Source: Amorphus orientalis (GTDB lineage Bacteria; Pseudomonadota; Alphaproteobacteria; Rhizobiales; Amorphaceae). Taken from it: 64,000 nucleotides of DNA. The position numbers and the translations under genes were made by a program. The notes under the pieces were generated by a model that saw nothing but the letters and a program-made list of their open reading frames with translations, did no database searches and had not been told where the DNA came from. The stretch covers positions 1 through 64,000 of the forward strand of contig NZ_JAUSUL010000002.1 of the NCBI RefSeq assembly GCF_030814015.1, read 5' to 3'. This document shows, one piece after another, positions 1-9,775 of the stretch (position 1 is the stretch's first letter; every line of letters begins with the position of its first letter).

Positions 1-2
1 GA

Positions 3-3000
3 TCAGAACCGGACCGTCAGCCGTCCGGTGACGGAGTTGTCGACGGCGCCGGAGCCGAACTGGCCGTCATAGTCGACGCCCAGCGTCGCGCCGGCGATGC
101 CCAGGTTCGGGGCCGCGCCCAGATCCACTTTGAGGCCGGCGCCGAGGACCGCCACGTCCTCGGCGATCGGAACCCCGGCGACGGTGAACGCCGAGCCGCC
201 GGCGAACGCGTTGGTCGCCGCCGGATCGAGCGACCCGAAGGCGTGCCGCCAGCCGACCAGACCCGTCACCCGCGCCCGGGCGAAGGAGACCGGAAGGTCC
301 GCCCCGGCCCGGATGCCGAGCGTCGTGTAGGTGACTTCCGTCGTGTCGCTCTGGACGGAGAGCGCGGCCGATCCGCCGGTTTCCGTGTACCCGTCGGTGG
401 AGGCTGCGACATAGGCCAGCCCCGCGAACGGCTCCAGCGCCACTGGCCCGGTCAGGACCTCGTAGCCCGCCTCGCCGAACACCTGGGCCGTGCCGCCATT
501 GGTCGAGCCGGTCAGGTACTGGGAAAAGCCGGTGAAGGCGGCCGTGCGCGCCGTGTCGATGTCGGCCCACGAGTACGCCGCGCCGGCGCGCAGGTTGAGC
601 CCGTGCCAGGCCGTGCCGCCATAGGCGCCGAGATGGTAGAGCGTGGCGTCGGCGGACGACGACCGCGCGTCGGCGTCGTAGCTGGAGGACTGGTAGCCGG
701 CGAGGAAGCCGGCCCGGCCGATCGAGCCGATGGCCGCGTCACCGCCCACCAGGAAGCCCGCCGTGTCCCGGTCGAGCTTGGCCGCGTTGCCGGTGCCGTC
801 GGACGAGCCCCACGAGCCGAAGCCCTCGCCCCAGGCGGAGAACGCCGAGCCGGAAGGTGCCGGGGCGGCGATCGCGCCGTTGCCGGAATAGGCGACGCTG
901 TCGGCCCCATTGCCGCCGAGGGCGGAGAAGGCCTGCTGGATCCGGGCCATCGCCGCGTCGCGGACGACGCGCGAATCCTCGACGAGGCCGGTCTTCAGGC
1001 TGGCGTGGATCTCGCCGGAGAGCGCATCGAAGGCCTGGCGCGCGGTCGGCGCGTCGAGGCGCGCCACCGCGTCGTAGACGGCGTTGCCCATACCCAGGCT
1101 CTCGATGCCGGAGCCCGAGGCGCGCTGGTTCGCCGTGTCGGCGATGTCGGTAAAGCCGATGTCGTTGCGGGTGAGGTTCAGCGTCACGGCGTTCGACGTG
1201 TAGGCGAGCGACGGATCGAGGAAGGCGAGCGTCGAGGACACGTCGTCGAAGGTGCCGACCACCCCCCCATCCGCCGTCAGGATCGTGTAGCCGGAACTGA
1301 GCGCGTAGGTGCCGTCCGGCCCGACATGCAGCACCCGGCCGGCGAGCGTCGCCGTGCCGGTGACGGCGATCAGGTCCGACACGCTGCTTCCCGGCTCCGT
1401 CTCCACCTCGTAGGTCGACCCCGGCTGGAAGGTCAGATTGCCCGCGACCGTGATCGTCCCCGGCGAGTTGCCCGGCGCGATCGTGCCGCCGCTCTGGACC
1501 ACCGTCGGACCCACCGTGCCGTTGCCGGCAAGCCGGCCGCCGGAGCCGAGCAGCAGATTGCCGCCGAGCGTGTTGCCGCCCAGCGTCAGGGTGAGCGCGA
1601 AGTCGCGCGCCGTGGTGGTCCCGGCGAAGCCGGACGAATTTCCGGCCAGGGCGACGCTACCGCCGCCCTCGAACAGAACATTGCCGGACCCGCTGATCAC
1701 TCCGTCGTAGGTTCCGGAAGAGCTCTGGTCGAAGGTCAGCGAGGTGCCCGCCGCGACCATCACGTCGCCCGTGAAGAGCGTGGTCGTGGAGATCGAACCC
1801 TGCTCGATCGACCAGGGCAGGCTGCTCGCGCCGGTAAGCCTGAGCGTGCCCGCACCGGACTTCACCATCTGCCCGCTGGTCCCGTTCAGGCCGCCGATGG
1901 TGCCGGCGAAGGTGCCGTCGCTGGCCTGCGCGAACTCCACCGTGCCGGCGTTGGCGATGTTCCCCTTGATCGAACCGGTGTCGCCGACCAGCCGCCCCGC
2001 CGACACGTTGGTGCCGCCGGTGTAGGCGTTCGCACCGGTCAGCCGCAGCGTGCCGGAGCCGGTCATGCCCAGCGCGCCGGACCCGGTGACAGGACCCGAC
2101 AGCGTCAGCGTCGTGCCGGAGGCCGGCGCGAAGCCGCCCGTCGTGGCCGTCAGGCTAACCGCGCGCGCCGAGGTGAAGGTCGACGTGGTCGCCAATGTGC
2201 CGCCGGACATGGTCAGCGCGCCCGCGGCCGCACCCAGCGCACCGTCCGACGCCACCTGCAGCGTGCCAGCCGCGATTTGCGTGCCGCCGGTGTAGCTGTT
2301 CGTTCCCGTCAGAACCAGCGTGCCGGTGCCCTGCTTGGAAAGCCGCGTGCCCGTGCCGTCGGCAATCGCCGAGGCGATCGTCGCCGTCACGCCGCCGTCG
2401 ACGTTGAGCGTGCCGGCCGAGCCCGACGCCGGCGACAGCGCCAGCGTGCCGCCGGTCAGCTGGTAGCCAGTGGTCTTGAACTGAAGCGTATCGAAGGACT
2501 GGGTGCCGGACACGGTCACCGTACCGGCCGCCCCGGCGAAGACACCGACAGACGATCCCCAGATCGTGTTGGTGGACCCGTTGCTGGACGTCCAGTTGGT
2601 GGTCGTTCCGTCCCAGGTTCCCGACCCTCCGTCGACCGCCCCGTTGGCGGTCGTGTTCGACCCGTCCCAGAAGCCGATCGACTGGCCGGGCGCGAGCACC
2701 TGCAGATTGATCTGGCCCGCGACCGACGTATCGACGGTGTCGGTCGAACCGGGCACGCCGCTGACGGTCACCGTATCGAAGGAGCCGCCGAACAGGCCGC
2801 CGTAACCGAAGAGATTGTAATAGCCGGCCGAGCCGACCTGGGCCTGCAGCGTGCCGGCGAGCGTCAGGTTGCCGCCGACCGAGACGAAATCGTTGGTGGC
2901 GCCGCCTGAAACGCCCGGCGTGTTCAGCTCGAACAGCGTGGTCGAGCCCGACGTCAGCGTCAGGTCGCCGTTCACCGTCAGCGTGCCCGGGCTCGCGCCC

Positions 3001-5237
3001 GGCGAGAGTGTGCCGCCGGACTGCACAGTCACGGTGCCGCCGACCGCGCCGGTGCCGCCGAGCGTGCCCCCGGAGGCGACCTGGACCGACGACGAAGCAC
3101 CGCCCAGCGTGCCATTGACCAGAAGGGAGCCGCCCGAAATGGTGGTGGTGCCTGCGAACGACCCGCTGGTGCCCGACAGCGTCGACGCGCTGGTTCCGGT
3201 TTTGGACAGGGTGCCCGTGCCGGAGATAGTTCCGCCGAACGTCCGGTCGGCCGACGGGGCCAGCTCCAAAGCGCTCCCCGCACCGATGTTCAGATTGCCG
3301 CCGAGCGCGTTGGTCACGGTCAGCGTTCCGGCCGAAACTGTTGTGGTACCGGCAAAGCCCGACGAATCGCCCGAAAGGGTCGTTGTCGCGGCCCCCTGCT
3401 TGCTGATTGCGCCGGATCCGGAGAGGGCGCCGGCGAAGACTCGGTCGGAACTTTGGTTCAGCTGCAGCTCTCCGCCAACCGCGATCGCACCGCCGAGCCC
3501 GCCGGTCACCTCGAGCACACCGCCCGTCACGTTGGTGCTGCCGGTAAAACCCGAACTGTCGGCCGTGAGAACGAGGCTACCAGGGCCGGACTTGGTCAGC
3601 GTTCCACTTCCCGACACGGCGCCCGACGCCGAGGCGGAGGCCCCGGTCGCAACGTTGGCGGTGCCGTTGGCGGCGCCGACGGCGATCGGGTTGGAGACGG
3701 TCGTCGAGTTGCTCACCCGCAGGGTACCGCCGTTGAGCGTCAAGGTCCCCGCCGCTGCACCGAGTGATGCCCCGTCGGCGATCGACAGCGTCCCCGCCGC
3801 GATCGTCCACGGCGTCGTCTCCGTCGTCGTTCCGCTCACCGTCCAGGTACTCGTGCCGGACTTCTCGAAAGCCTCAAAGCCGCGGAACTGCGTGGCCGGT
3901 CCCACGAACGAGACGTTGAACGTCCCATTGCTCGAGCCTGCGAGTTCGAGCGTATCGGAGGTCCCGCCCCCGACGACGTTGCCCAGAATGCTCGGGTTCG
4001 CCTGAACCGTCAGCCGATTCGTCCCGCCGGTGAACTCGATCGCGTTCGCGCGGGTCGCCGCGCCACCGGTGAGGCCGCCGGCCACGGTCCCGCCGGTCTC
4101 GATGGTGACGCTCAGTCCCTCACCGCTGATGCCGACGCCGCCCGCGCCGGCCGATCCCGCAGCGCCCCCTGAAGCCTGCGTTCCGGCGGCTCCTCCGTTG
4201 CCGCCGCGGACCGCGCCGGAGCCGGCGATCGTCACCGTCGCGGTCGAACCGAACGAAAGACCGGTGCCGCCCGCGCCGCCGTCCCCGGCCGCCCCCGCCG
4301 GTGTGCCGCTGCCGCCGTCGCCGCCGGTGCCGCCGGTGCCGCCGGCGATGCTCCCGGAGATGGTCAGCATGACCGCCTGGGAGGCGTTAAGGCCGGCGCC
4401 GCCGGCACCGCCCGCGCCACCGACTCCACCGACGCTGGAGCCGCTGGCCAGAGCATTGCCACCGTCGCCTCCGGCGCCTGCGTCGATCGTGCCCTCGATG
4501 GTCAGGGTTCCCGGCTGCGTGATCTCGAGGCCGCGACCGCCGTCACCGCCGCCGCCGCCACCCCCCCGCCCGGAGCCGGCACCGATCCCTGAGCCACCCT
4601 GGGCGCCGCGGCCGCCCGCGCCGCCGGTGAGCGTCGCCGCGCCGATGATGACGGCCGGCCCGGCTCCGGTGAAGACGGCGCCGTATCCGCCGGCTCCGCC
4701 GCCGCCGCCACCGGCGGCATCAGCGCCGGTACCAGGGCCAGTGCCGCCATCGCCGCCATTGCCGCCGGTGGCCGTGCCCGGCGCCGAGGTCGTGACGACG
4801 CCATGGGCGCCGCCGCCACCACCGCCGCCGCCGCCCAAGGGAGTGCCTCCGTTCGCGCCCGCTGAGCTGCCGCCTGAGCCGCCGCCACTGCCGGGCCCCG
4901 CGCCGCCACTGCCTCCGGACGTTCCGGCACCACCGCCGCCGCCGCCGCCGAACGTTCCGGCGGTACCTCCGCCAACGCCGGCAATGCCGGGGCCGCCGGA
5001 ACCGGTCGCGCTCGAGGTCCCGCCGGCCCCTCCCGCGTTTCCGGTGCTGGAATTGCCGCCGCGACCGCCGTCGGCAAGGGCGGGCATTTCGGAGAAGGCA
5101 AGAACCGCCAGAGCATAGAAGAGCCCAGAGCGGGGCTTTCCGGACCGCGCCGCTGCGCGTAAGGGGCGACCGGATGGCTCACCGTTCACCGATACGCAAC
5201 GCCGGTCACCCGGCGCACTCCCCACGAACACCGACAT
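3..5237 (-). CDS. Giant autotransporter with glycine-rich passenger and beta-strand repeats
   Basis: This is a type V secreted protein of about 1744 residues that inserts its own C-terminal barrel in the outer membrane and exposes or releases the passenger. An open frame reaches a GTG at 5270, but the ATG at 5237 has a GGAGG 9-13 bases upstream, so I start there. A long leader ends in a hydrophobic stretch and ALA about residue 55. Residues about 56-400 are glycine-rich GGxGG runs resembling mycobacterial PE_PGRS composition. Residues about 430-1350 hold degenerate autotransporter-associated beta-strand repeats such as GTGTLVLTGTNSYTGGT and SGGTLSPGASPGTLTV. The last 280 residues are a typical autotransporter beta-domain, starting near SAFSAWGEGF and ending LTVRF with the terminal aromatic residue used by outer-membrane barrels. 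No enzymatic domain is visible in the passenger; adhesion or biofilm roles are only guesses. Confidence 0.9.
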   Translation of the reverse strand: MSVFVGSAPGDRRCVSVNGEPSGRPLRAAARSGKPRSGLFYALAVLAFSEMPALADGGRGGNSSTGNAGGAGGTSSATGSGGPGIAGVGGGTAGTFGGGGGGGAGTSGGSGGAGPGSGGGSGGSSAGANGGTPLGGGGGGGGGAHGVVTTSAPGTATGGNGGDGGTGPGTGADAAGGGGGGAGGYGAVFTGAGPAVIIGAATLTGGAGGRGAQGGSGIGAGSGRGGGGGGGDGGRGLEITQPGTLTIEGTIDAGAGGDGGNALASGSSVGGVGGAGGAGGAGLNASQAVMLTISGSIAGGTGGTGGDGGSGTPAGAAGDGGAGGTGLSFGSTATVTIAGSGAVRGGNGGAAGTQASGGAAGSAGAGGVGISGEGLSVTIETGGTVAGGLTGGAATRANAIEFTGGTNRLTVQANPSILGNVVGGGTSDTLELAGSSNGTFNVSFVGPATQFRGFEAFEKSGTSTWTVSGTTTETTPWTIAAGTLSIADGASLGAAAGTLTLNGGTLRVSNSTTVSNPIAVGAANGTANVATGASASASGAVSGSGTLTKSGPGSLVLTADSSGFTGSTNVTGGVLEVTGGLGGAIAVGGELQLNQSSDRVFAGALSGSGAISKQGAATTTLSGDSSGFAGTTTVSAGTLTVTNALGGNLNIGAGSALELAPSADRTFGGTISGTGTLSKTGTSASTLSGTSGSFAGTTTISGGSLLVNGTLGGASSSVQVASGGTLGGTGAVGGTVTVQSGGTLSPGASPGTLTVNGDLTLTSGSTTLFELNTPGVSGGATNDFVSVGGNLTLAGTLQAQVGSAGYYNLFGYGGLFGGSFDTVTVSGVPGSTDTVDTSVAGQINLQVLAPGQSIGFWDGSNTTANGAVDGGSGTWDGTTTNWTSSNGSTNTIWGSSVGVFAGAAGTVTVSGTQSFDTLQFKTTGYQLTGGTLALSPASGSAGTLNVDGGVTATIASAIADGTGTRLSKQGTGTLVLTGTNSYTGGTQIAAGTLQVASDGALGAAAGALTMSGGTLATTSTFTSARAVSLTATTGGFAPASGTTLTLSGPVTGSGALGMTGSGTLRLTGANAYTGGTNVSAGRLVGDTGSIKGNIANAGTVEFAQASDGTFAGTIGGLNGTSGQMVKSGAGTLRLTGASSLPWSIEQGSISTTTLFTGDVMVAAGTSLTFDQSSSGTYDGVISGSGNVLFEGGGSVALAGNSSGFAGTTTARDFALTLTLGGNTLGGNLLLGSGGRLAGNGTVGPTVVQSGGTIAPGNSPGTITVAGNLTFQPGSTYEVETEPGSSVSDLIAVTGTATLAGRVLHVGPDGTYALSSGYTILTADGGVVGTFDDVSSTLAFLDPSLAYTSNAVTLNLTRNDIGFTDIADTANQRASGSGIESLGMGNAVYDAVARLDAPTARQAFDALSGEIHASLKTGLVEDSRVVRDAAMARIQQAFSALGGNGADSVAYSGNGAIAAPAPSGSAFSAWGEGFGSWGSSDGTGNAAKLDRDTAGFLVGGDAAIGSIGRAGFLAGYQSSSYDADARSSSADATLYHLGAYGGTAWHGLNLRAGAAYSWADIDTARTAAFTGFSQYLTGSTNGGTAQVFGEAGYEVLTGPVALEPFAGLAYVAASTDGYTETGGSAALSVQSDTTEVTYTTLGIRAGADLPVSFARARVTGLVGWRHAFGSLDPAATNAFAGGSAFTVAGVPIAEDVAVLGAGLKVDLGAAPNLGIAGATLGVDYDGQFGSGAVDNSVTGRLTVRF

Positions 5238-5686
5238 CCAGCCCATCCCCTCCACGCCGACCACGGCCACCGCACCGTATGGGAGCGCCGCACGCCTGAC
5301 GGAGAAATCAAGGCGGTCTAGAGCCGTCTAATCAACGAATACTGGAGAGGCTTGGCACTCGCGGCACGACATTTTGGAGGACAGTGGCCGAAAAGCGACA
5401 AGATTTTCCTTAGTATCAAGTTCTTCTAATATAAAATCTCGGTGAAGTCCGATCGCTGACGGTCGAGCAGCCACCGACATCGCGAGTCACGGTGCTCAGG
5501 GCGCCTGCTCGGAAAACCCGGCTTCAGGTCGCGCATTCCTCTCATCGCGCGCCGTGCCGCAGAATGCTCCGGCGGCGGAAGGCTCCGGGCATGGGTCCGG
5601 CGCGGTCATGCGAAAAGGGCGGCCGTTTGGCCGCCCTTCGTATTTGCGTGTCGTGTTTTGGAGGCCTGGCCCGGAGCGGGGCCGGC
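5238..5686. other. Intergenic region between chemoreceptor and autotransporter
   Basis: No gene is visible. The part around 5390-5450 is strikingly AT-rich for this replicon (runs such as TTCTTCTAATATAAAATC) and probably holds the promoter of the minus-strand autotransporter, with a leader of roughly 150 bases; I cannot assign -35 and -10 boxes with confidence. An imperfect palindrome centred on TCTAGA lies near 5318. The chemoreceptor terminator lies at the other end of the region. Confidence 0.45.
5623..5648 (-). terminator. Rho-independent terminator of the chemoreceptor gene
   Basis: On the minus strand a perfect 8-bp stem GGGCGGCC / GGCCGCCC with a 4-base loop is followed by TTTT. It sits about 40 bases after the chemoreceptor stop codon. 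The stem is also flanked by AA/TT pairs. Confidence 0.85.
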
Positions 5687-7360
5687 TCAGGCGGCGCGGA
5701 CGCCGGAGAGGAAGCGCTCGACCTCCATGCGCAGGGCGCTGGCGTCGCGGGTGACCGTGGAGGCGGCCTCGGTGACGTCGGTCGCGGCGGTCTTGGTCTC
5801 GCCGGCGGCTTGGGACACGTTGACGATGTTCTCCGTCACGTCCTGGGTGCCGCGGGAGGCCTGCTCGATGTTGCGGGTGATCTCGCCGGTGGCCGCGCCC
5901 TGCTCCTCCACCGCGGCGGCAATGGCGGAGGCGATGTCGTTCATCTCCTCGACTGTCTTCACGATGGCGTCGACGGCGGAGACGGAGACCTGGGTCTCGG
6001 CCTGGATGGCGTTGATCTGGTCGGTGATCTCCTTGGTCGCCTTGGAGGTCTGGCTGGCCAGTTCCTTCACTTCCGCCGCCACCACGGTGAAGCCCTTGCC
6101 GGCCTCGCCGGCGCGGGCGGCCTCGATGGTGGCGTTGAGGGCGAGCAGGTTGGTCTGCTCGGCGATCGCCGCGATGATGGAGACGACCTGGCCGATGCTT
6201 TCCGCGGCCGCGGCAAGGCCCTGGATCTGCCGGTTGGTCTTGGTGGCCTCGCTGACGGCGAGCGACGCGATCTCGGTGGACTTGGAGACCTGGGAGCCGA
6301 TCTCGCGGATGGAGGCGGAGAGCTCCTCGGTCGCCGAGGCGACGTTCTGGACGTTGGCGGAGGCCTGCTGGGCGGCGGTTGCGACGGTCGCGGAGCGGGA
6401 GTTGGTCCCGTCGGCGATCTGGGCCATGGCGCGGGCGTTGTGCTCCATGGCGTCGGCCGACGAGGTGACGGCGCCGAGCAGCTTGGCGGCGCTGTCGTCG
6501 AACTGCTGGGTGAGGTCCTCGATGCGGCGGGCGCGCTCCTCGCGGACGGTCTGCTCGGCGGCCTGGGCCTCGGCCAGATCCTTGGCCTGGATCATGCCCT
6601 CGCGGAAGACTTCGGCCGCCTCGGCCATCTGGCCGATCTCGTCGCGCCGGCCCGTCCCCGGGATCTCAACGCCCATGTCCCCCTCGGCCAGACGACGCAG
6701 CGACCCCGTGATCGCACCGAGCGGCTTCGTGATGGAGTTGGTGAGATAGAGCGCCGCGCCCGCGATCAGCAGGAAGAGCGGGACGGTCCAGAACAGGGTG
6801 TTGATGACCTTGTTCCAGATCTCCGCATAAAGGTCGTCGACATAGAGCGCCGATCCGATCGACCAGTGCCAGGGCGCGAAATCGAGCGCATAGCCGATCT
6901 TGGGGGACGCTTCGGTTTCGTTCAGCCGCGGGAACTCGTAGTTCACGAAGCCGCCGCCCTTGAGCCCCTGCTCGACCAGCTCGCCGGAAAAGGCGAACTT
7001 GACCGGGTCGATGTCCATCAGGTTCTTGCCCTGGACCTTGTCGCTCGGGTGGATGATCGTGGTGCCGAAGGTCGCGGGATCGGACGAGCTCACGAAGATA
7101 TAGTCGCCGTTGCCGTAGCGGATCGACCTGAGGGAGTCCGCGGCAGCCCGCTTGGCTTCTTCCTCCGACATGGCGCCCGATGCTGCGCGCTGCTCGTAGG
7201 ATTGCGCGATGCTGTACGCGGCTTCGACCTGGCTCTGAATCAGGGCGCGCCGGTCTTCCATCATCGTGTTGATCGTGGCGCGGAAGTTGAGCCCGAGAAT
7301 AAGGACGAAGGTCAGGAGCGCGCCTCCGACCAGGAACAGCATTTTCTGTTTGATGGACAT
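5687..7360 (-). CDS. Methyl-accepting chemotaxis protein with periplasmic Cache domain
   Basis: This is a 557-residue transmembrane chemoreceptor that senses a ligand outside the cytoplasmic membrane and controls CheA. The frame is open much further upstream, but the ATG at 7360 begins a classic receptor N terminus (MSIKQKMLF) with an AGGA-type ribosome site. Residues 7-27 form the first membrane helix. Residues about 30-185 form a single-Cache sensor with the family signature GDYIFV and the [10 protein letters not shown] turn. The second helix is about 186-208, followed by HAMP (about 212-265) and the long coiled coil. The signalling hairpin, with [15 protein letters not shown], lies near residue 400. 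No CheR-tethering pentapeptide is seen at the C terminus. No che genes are adjacent, so this is an orphan receptor. The ligand is unknown; small carboxylates are common for such domains. Confidence 0.93.
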   Translation of the reverse strand: MSIKQKMLFLVGGALLTFVLILGLNFRATINTMMEDRRALIQSQVEAAYSIAQSYEQRAASGAMSEEEAKRAAADSLRSIRYGNGDYIFVSSSDPATFGTTIIHPSDKVQGKNLMDIDPVKFAFSGELVEQGLKGGGFVNYEFPRLNETEASPKIGYALDFAPWHWSIGSALYVDDLYAEIWNKVINTLFWTVPLFLLIAGAALYLTNSITKPLGAITGSLRRLAEGDMGVEIPGTGRRDEIGQMAEAAEVFREGMIQAKDLAEAQAAEQTVREERARRIEDLTQQFDDSAAKLLGAVTSSADAMEHNARAMAQIADGTNSRSATVATAAQQASANVQNVASATEELSASIREIGSQVSKSTEIASLAVSEATKTNRQIQGLAAAAESIGQVVSIIAAIAEQTNLLALNATIEAARAGEAGKGFTVVAAEVKELASQTSKATKEITDQINAIQAETQVSVSAVDAIVKTVEEMNDIASAIAAAVEEQGAATGEITRNIEQASRGTQDVTENIVNVSQAAGETKTAATDVTEAASTVTRDASALRMEVERFLSGVRAA

Positions 7361-7629
7361 GATATCGATCCTGTTGCGACGCCCGGCGAACAGCAGGGTC
7401 GGCGCGAAATGAATGACCCCCGTCGACGTCCCGACGGCGGCTGTTTCCCTCTCGACAATTGGCGGGAAATCAAGCGAACGCGAAAAGCCGGCTCCCCACC
7501 TCGGATGCCAGGAGATCAGTCGGAGCGCCGGAAACGCTATCCGCGCGCGCCGACGGCCGGCCTGCCACCCGTTGCCAGACATTGTGAGACAAGGAAGCTT
7601 GTGCGTGGCTGGTGTAAGCCGGACGGAAC

Positions 7630-7875
7630 TTATCCGGAATGGTCGCGCCGATAGAGGGTCCACTCGTCGATCGTCTCGCCGTTCGGCAGAACGCAGTCGT
7701 TTGAGACCCCCGCCGGCGTGTCGACCGGAACCAGCTCCCCGCCCTGTTCGAGGCAGTAGACCGAGGCCGGATTGGCAAGTCCGGTCCGGGGAGACTGAGG
7801 TGCATCTCCGCCCGGCGTGCACGCGCCGACGATGCCGGCCGCAAGGCCGGCGAGAACGATCCTTGTCATCGTCAC
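7630..7875 (-). CDS. Small DUF333-type lipoprotein
   Basis: This encodes an 81-residue predicted lipoprotein. The GTG at 7875 is preferred because GGAAGG lies 9 bases upstream; an ATG two codons later is possible. A short hydrophobic signal ends in a lipobox, VGAC, at about residues 16-19. The mature part carries the DUF333 pattern: [12 protein letters not shown], then [17 protein letters not shown], with two cysteines that could form a disulfide. Members of this family are small envelope proteins of unknown function, sometimes labelled hemolysin-like without evidence. It lies between the bactofilin and the chemoreceptor on the same strand, 20 bases after the bactofilin stop, so the two are probably co-transcribed. 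Confidence 0.8.
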   Translation of the reverse strand: MTMTRIVLAGLAAGIVGACTPGGDAPQSPRTGLANPASVYCLEQGGELVPVDTPAGVSNDCVLPNGETIDEWTLYRRDHSG

Positions 7876-7895
7876 GATCGATGTCCTTCCCTGAC

Positions 7896-8516
7896 TCAGG
7901 TCTTGGGTTTGCCGCCGGAAGGGGCGTCCGCCGTCTTGCGGCTTCCAGTGCGCGACCGCCGTCCGGTCGCTGTCTTGGCGGACGCAGCGCTCTTCGGCTT
8001 CCCGGTGGTCCGATTGGCGGACTGGCGCGGCTTGGATCCTGACGCGGCGCGCGGGGTCTCGGAGGGTCGGTCCGCATCGGGCTCGCCGGCCGGTTCGGGC
8101 TCTGGGGCCGCGTCGGGAGGATTGGAGGCAGGCGGGTCATCGGATGGTTCGGATGGCTGCCGGAGAAGCGGCTCGAGTTGCCCGGCTTCGTCGAGAGGCG
8201 CGACGGCCCCGACCAGCCGGGCGCCCGATTCCACGACCAACTGCCGATAGCTCAGGGTCCCCGAAAAGCGTGCGCTCGCTCCAAGCAGCGCCTGCTCGCC
8301 GAGGGAGGCATCGCCGTCGAAGCCTCCATGGAGTTCCAGGCGGGATCCGGACAGGGTGCCGGCGAACACGCCGGTAGCGGCGATGATGGTTCTGTCGGCC
8401 GACAAGTCGCCTTCAAACCGTCCGGAGATGAGGGCGGTACCCTTCACGCGGATCGAAGCTCCGGAAACCACGGTTCCCGGTCCGACGATGAACTCGATGT
8501 CGTCGTTCACGCTCAC
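7896..8516 (-). CDS. Bactofilin-family polymer-forming protein with long basic tail
   Basis: This is a 206-residue bactofilin, a cytoplasmic protein that polymerises without nucleotides into membrane-linked filaments that place cell-wall enzymes or appendages. The frame is open to 8648, but the upstream part is Gly/Arg-rich and unlike the family. A GTG at 8516 with GGGAG 8 bases upstream begins [18 protein letters not shown], the usual bactofilin opening. Residues about 5-115 form the right-handed beta-helix with turns such as [15 protein letters not shown] and GFDGDASLG. The last 90 residues are disordered, first acidic and proline-rich, then Ser/Lys/Arg-rich, which is longer and more basic than in most bactofilins and could bind DNA, lipid or murein precursors. 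Confidence 0.85.
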   Translation of the reverse strand: MSVNDDIEFIVGPGTVVSGASIRVKGTALISGRFEGDLSADRTIIAATGVFAGTLSGSRLELHGGFDGDASLGEQALLGASARFSGTLSYRQLVVESGARLVGAVAPLDEAGQLEPLLRQPSEPSDDPPASNPPDAAPEPEPAGEPDADRPSETPRAASGSKPRQSANRTTGKPKSAASAKTATGRRSRTGSRKTADAPSGGKPKT

Positions 8517-8800
8517 CGGCCCACTCCCGATCGGCCGAGCCGCACCGGACCCGCCCCCGGACCCATCGGGTCCGGTCGGTTGCGGTCCACGGTGGCGGCT
8601 TCGAAGGCTCCCGCCCAGACATCCGCATTGTCGCGGAAACCTTGGCAAAAAGCGATGCAGCCGCCGGTGCGATCGTTAACGGCAGGCCATCCGGCGTCTC
8701 TGGAAGGCTCCCAGTGCCACAAGACCGCGCCACAGGATCTGTCCGGGCGATGAATCCACCGTTCATGGACCGTTCAGCGAGATCGCGCTAGACGATCACC

Positions 8801-9073
8801 ATGACCCGGTTTCGCCGCATCCTCCTTGTCCTTCTCGTGGTCCTGGCCGCACCCGCGGCCCAGGCGGCCTGTCTGTCGCCCGACCAGCAGCGCCAGGCGG
8901 TGCAGAGCGGTCAGGTCGTCCGGCCGGGAGCGGTACAGGGACAGGTCAACGGCGAGCTGCTGCGCCTGGACCTGTGCGATGAGGGCGGCCGCCTCGTCTA
9001 TGTGGCGACGGTTCTCCAGGGCGGACAGGTGACCCGCGTCACGTTCGACGCCCGATCCGGGTCGCGGATGTGA
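8801..9073 (+). CDS. feuN: FeuN-like PepSY-type periplasmic regulator
   Basis: This is a 90-residue exported protein: residues 1-22 are a signal peptide ending AQA, and the remainder matches the PepSY fold pattern (LSPDQQRQAV at the start, GGRLVYVATVLQGGQ, then the final FDARSGSRM). It ends 15 bases before a response regulator and is followed by its sensor kinase. In Sinorhizobium the small periplasmic protein FeuN is encoded beside feuPQ and restrains the FeuQ kinase; position, size and export all fit that role here. The FeuN name is inferred from context rather than a distinctive motif, so it may be another PepSY-type sensor modulator. Confidence 0.7.
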   Translation: MTRFRRILLVLLVVLAAPAAQAACLSPDQQRQAVQSGQVVRPGAVQGQVNGELLRLDLCDEGGRLVYVATVLQGGQVTRVTFDARSGSRM

Positions 9074-9088
9074 ACGGAGGAGATCGCG

Positions 9089-9775
9089 ATGCGCGTGCTC
9101 GTCGTTGAGGACGACCAGGATCTGTCGCGCCAGCTGAAGTCCGCGCTCACCGATGCGGGCTATGTGGTCGATCTCGCCGAAGACGGGGAGGAAGGTCACC
9201 ATCTGGGCGACACCGAACCCTACGACGCCGTGATTCTGGATATCGGCCTGCCGGTGATGGACGGGATTTCCGTGCTGGAGCGCTGGCGGCGGGATGGCCG
9301 GACCATGCCCGTTCTGGTCCTGACGGCGCGCGACCGCTGGAGCGACAAGGTGGCCGGCATCGACGCAGGCGCCGACGACTATGTCGCCAAGCCGTTCCAC
9401 ATGGAGGAGGTGCTGGCCCGCGTGCGGGCGCTGGTCCGCCGTTCGGCCGGCCACGCCAGCAACCTGGTCGCATGCGGGCCGGTCGAGGTGGACACGCGAT
9501 CCGGCCGCGTCACCGTCGACGGCAACCCGGTCAAGCTGACCTCGCACGAATACCGCCTGCTGGCCTATCTGATGCTGCACAAGGACCGGGTGGTCTCGCG
9601 GACGGAACTCATCGAGCATCTGTACGATCAGGATTTCGACCGGGATTCCAACACCATCGAGGTCTTCGTCGGGCGCCTGCGCAAGAAGATATCGGCGGAC
9701 GTGATCGAAACGATCCGGGGGCTCGGCTACCGCATCACCGAACCCGGAGCCGCACCGACCGACAATGCGCACTAG
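9089..9775 (+). CDS. feuP: OmpR/PhoP-family response regulator (FeuP-like)
   Basis: This is a 228-residue two-component regulator. The receiver domain covers about residues 1-115 with the acidic pair D8/D9, phospho-acceptor D51 in YDAVILDIGLPVMDG, T at LVLTARD and K at YVAKPF. The winged-helix DNA-binding domain covers about 125-222 (LTSHEYRLLAYLMLHKDRVV, SNTIEVFVGRLRKKI). Its stop overlaps the start of the kinase gene by 11 bases, so the two are translationally coupled. In rhizobia FeuP/FeuQ lie just upstream of cycHJKL as here, and control cyclic glucan export and envelope genes. It is also close to PhoP in sequence, so the alternative label PhoP is reasonable. Confidence 0.88.
   Translation: MRVLVVEDDQDLSRQLKSALTDAGYVVDLAEDGEEGHHLGDTEPYDAVILDIGLPVMDGISVLERWRRDGRTMPVLVLTARDRWSDKVAGIDAGADDYVAKPFHMEEVLARVRALVRRSAGHASNLVACGPVEVDTRSGRVTVDGNPVKLTSHEYRLLAYLMLHKDRVVSRTELIEHLYDQDFDRDSNTIEVFVGRLRKKISADVIETIRGLGYRITEPGAAPTDNAH

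Noticed and set aside
243-2909. 888-residue open frame opposite the autotransporter, plus Pro-rich frames at 2851-5118
   Set aside because: Antisense shadow of a GC- and repeat-rich gene: low-complexity Arg/Gly/Pro composition, no ribosome site and no recognisable domain.
2000-5100. Repeated GC-rich motifs that could suggest a CRISPR or satellite
   Set aside because: Repeats are coding, irregular in length and encode the Gly-rich and beta-strand repeats of the autotransporter.
5492-7654. 720-residue open frame opposite the chemoreceptor
   Set aside because: Shadow of a strong chemoreceptor gene; composition (GLGGLGDLG-type) is a product of reading the complementary strand.
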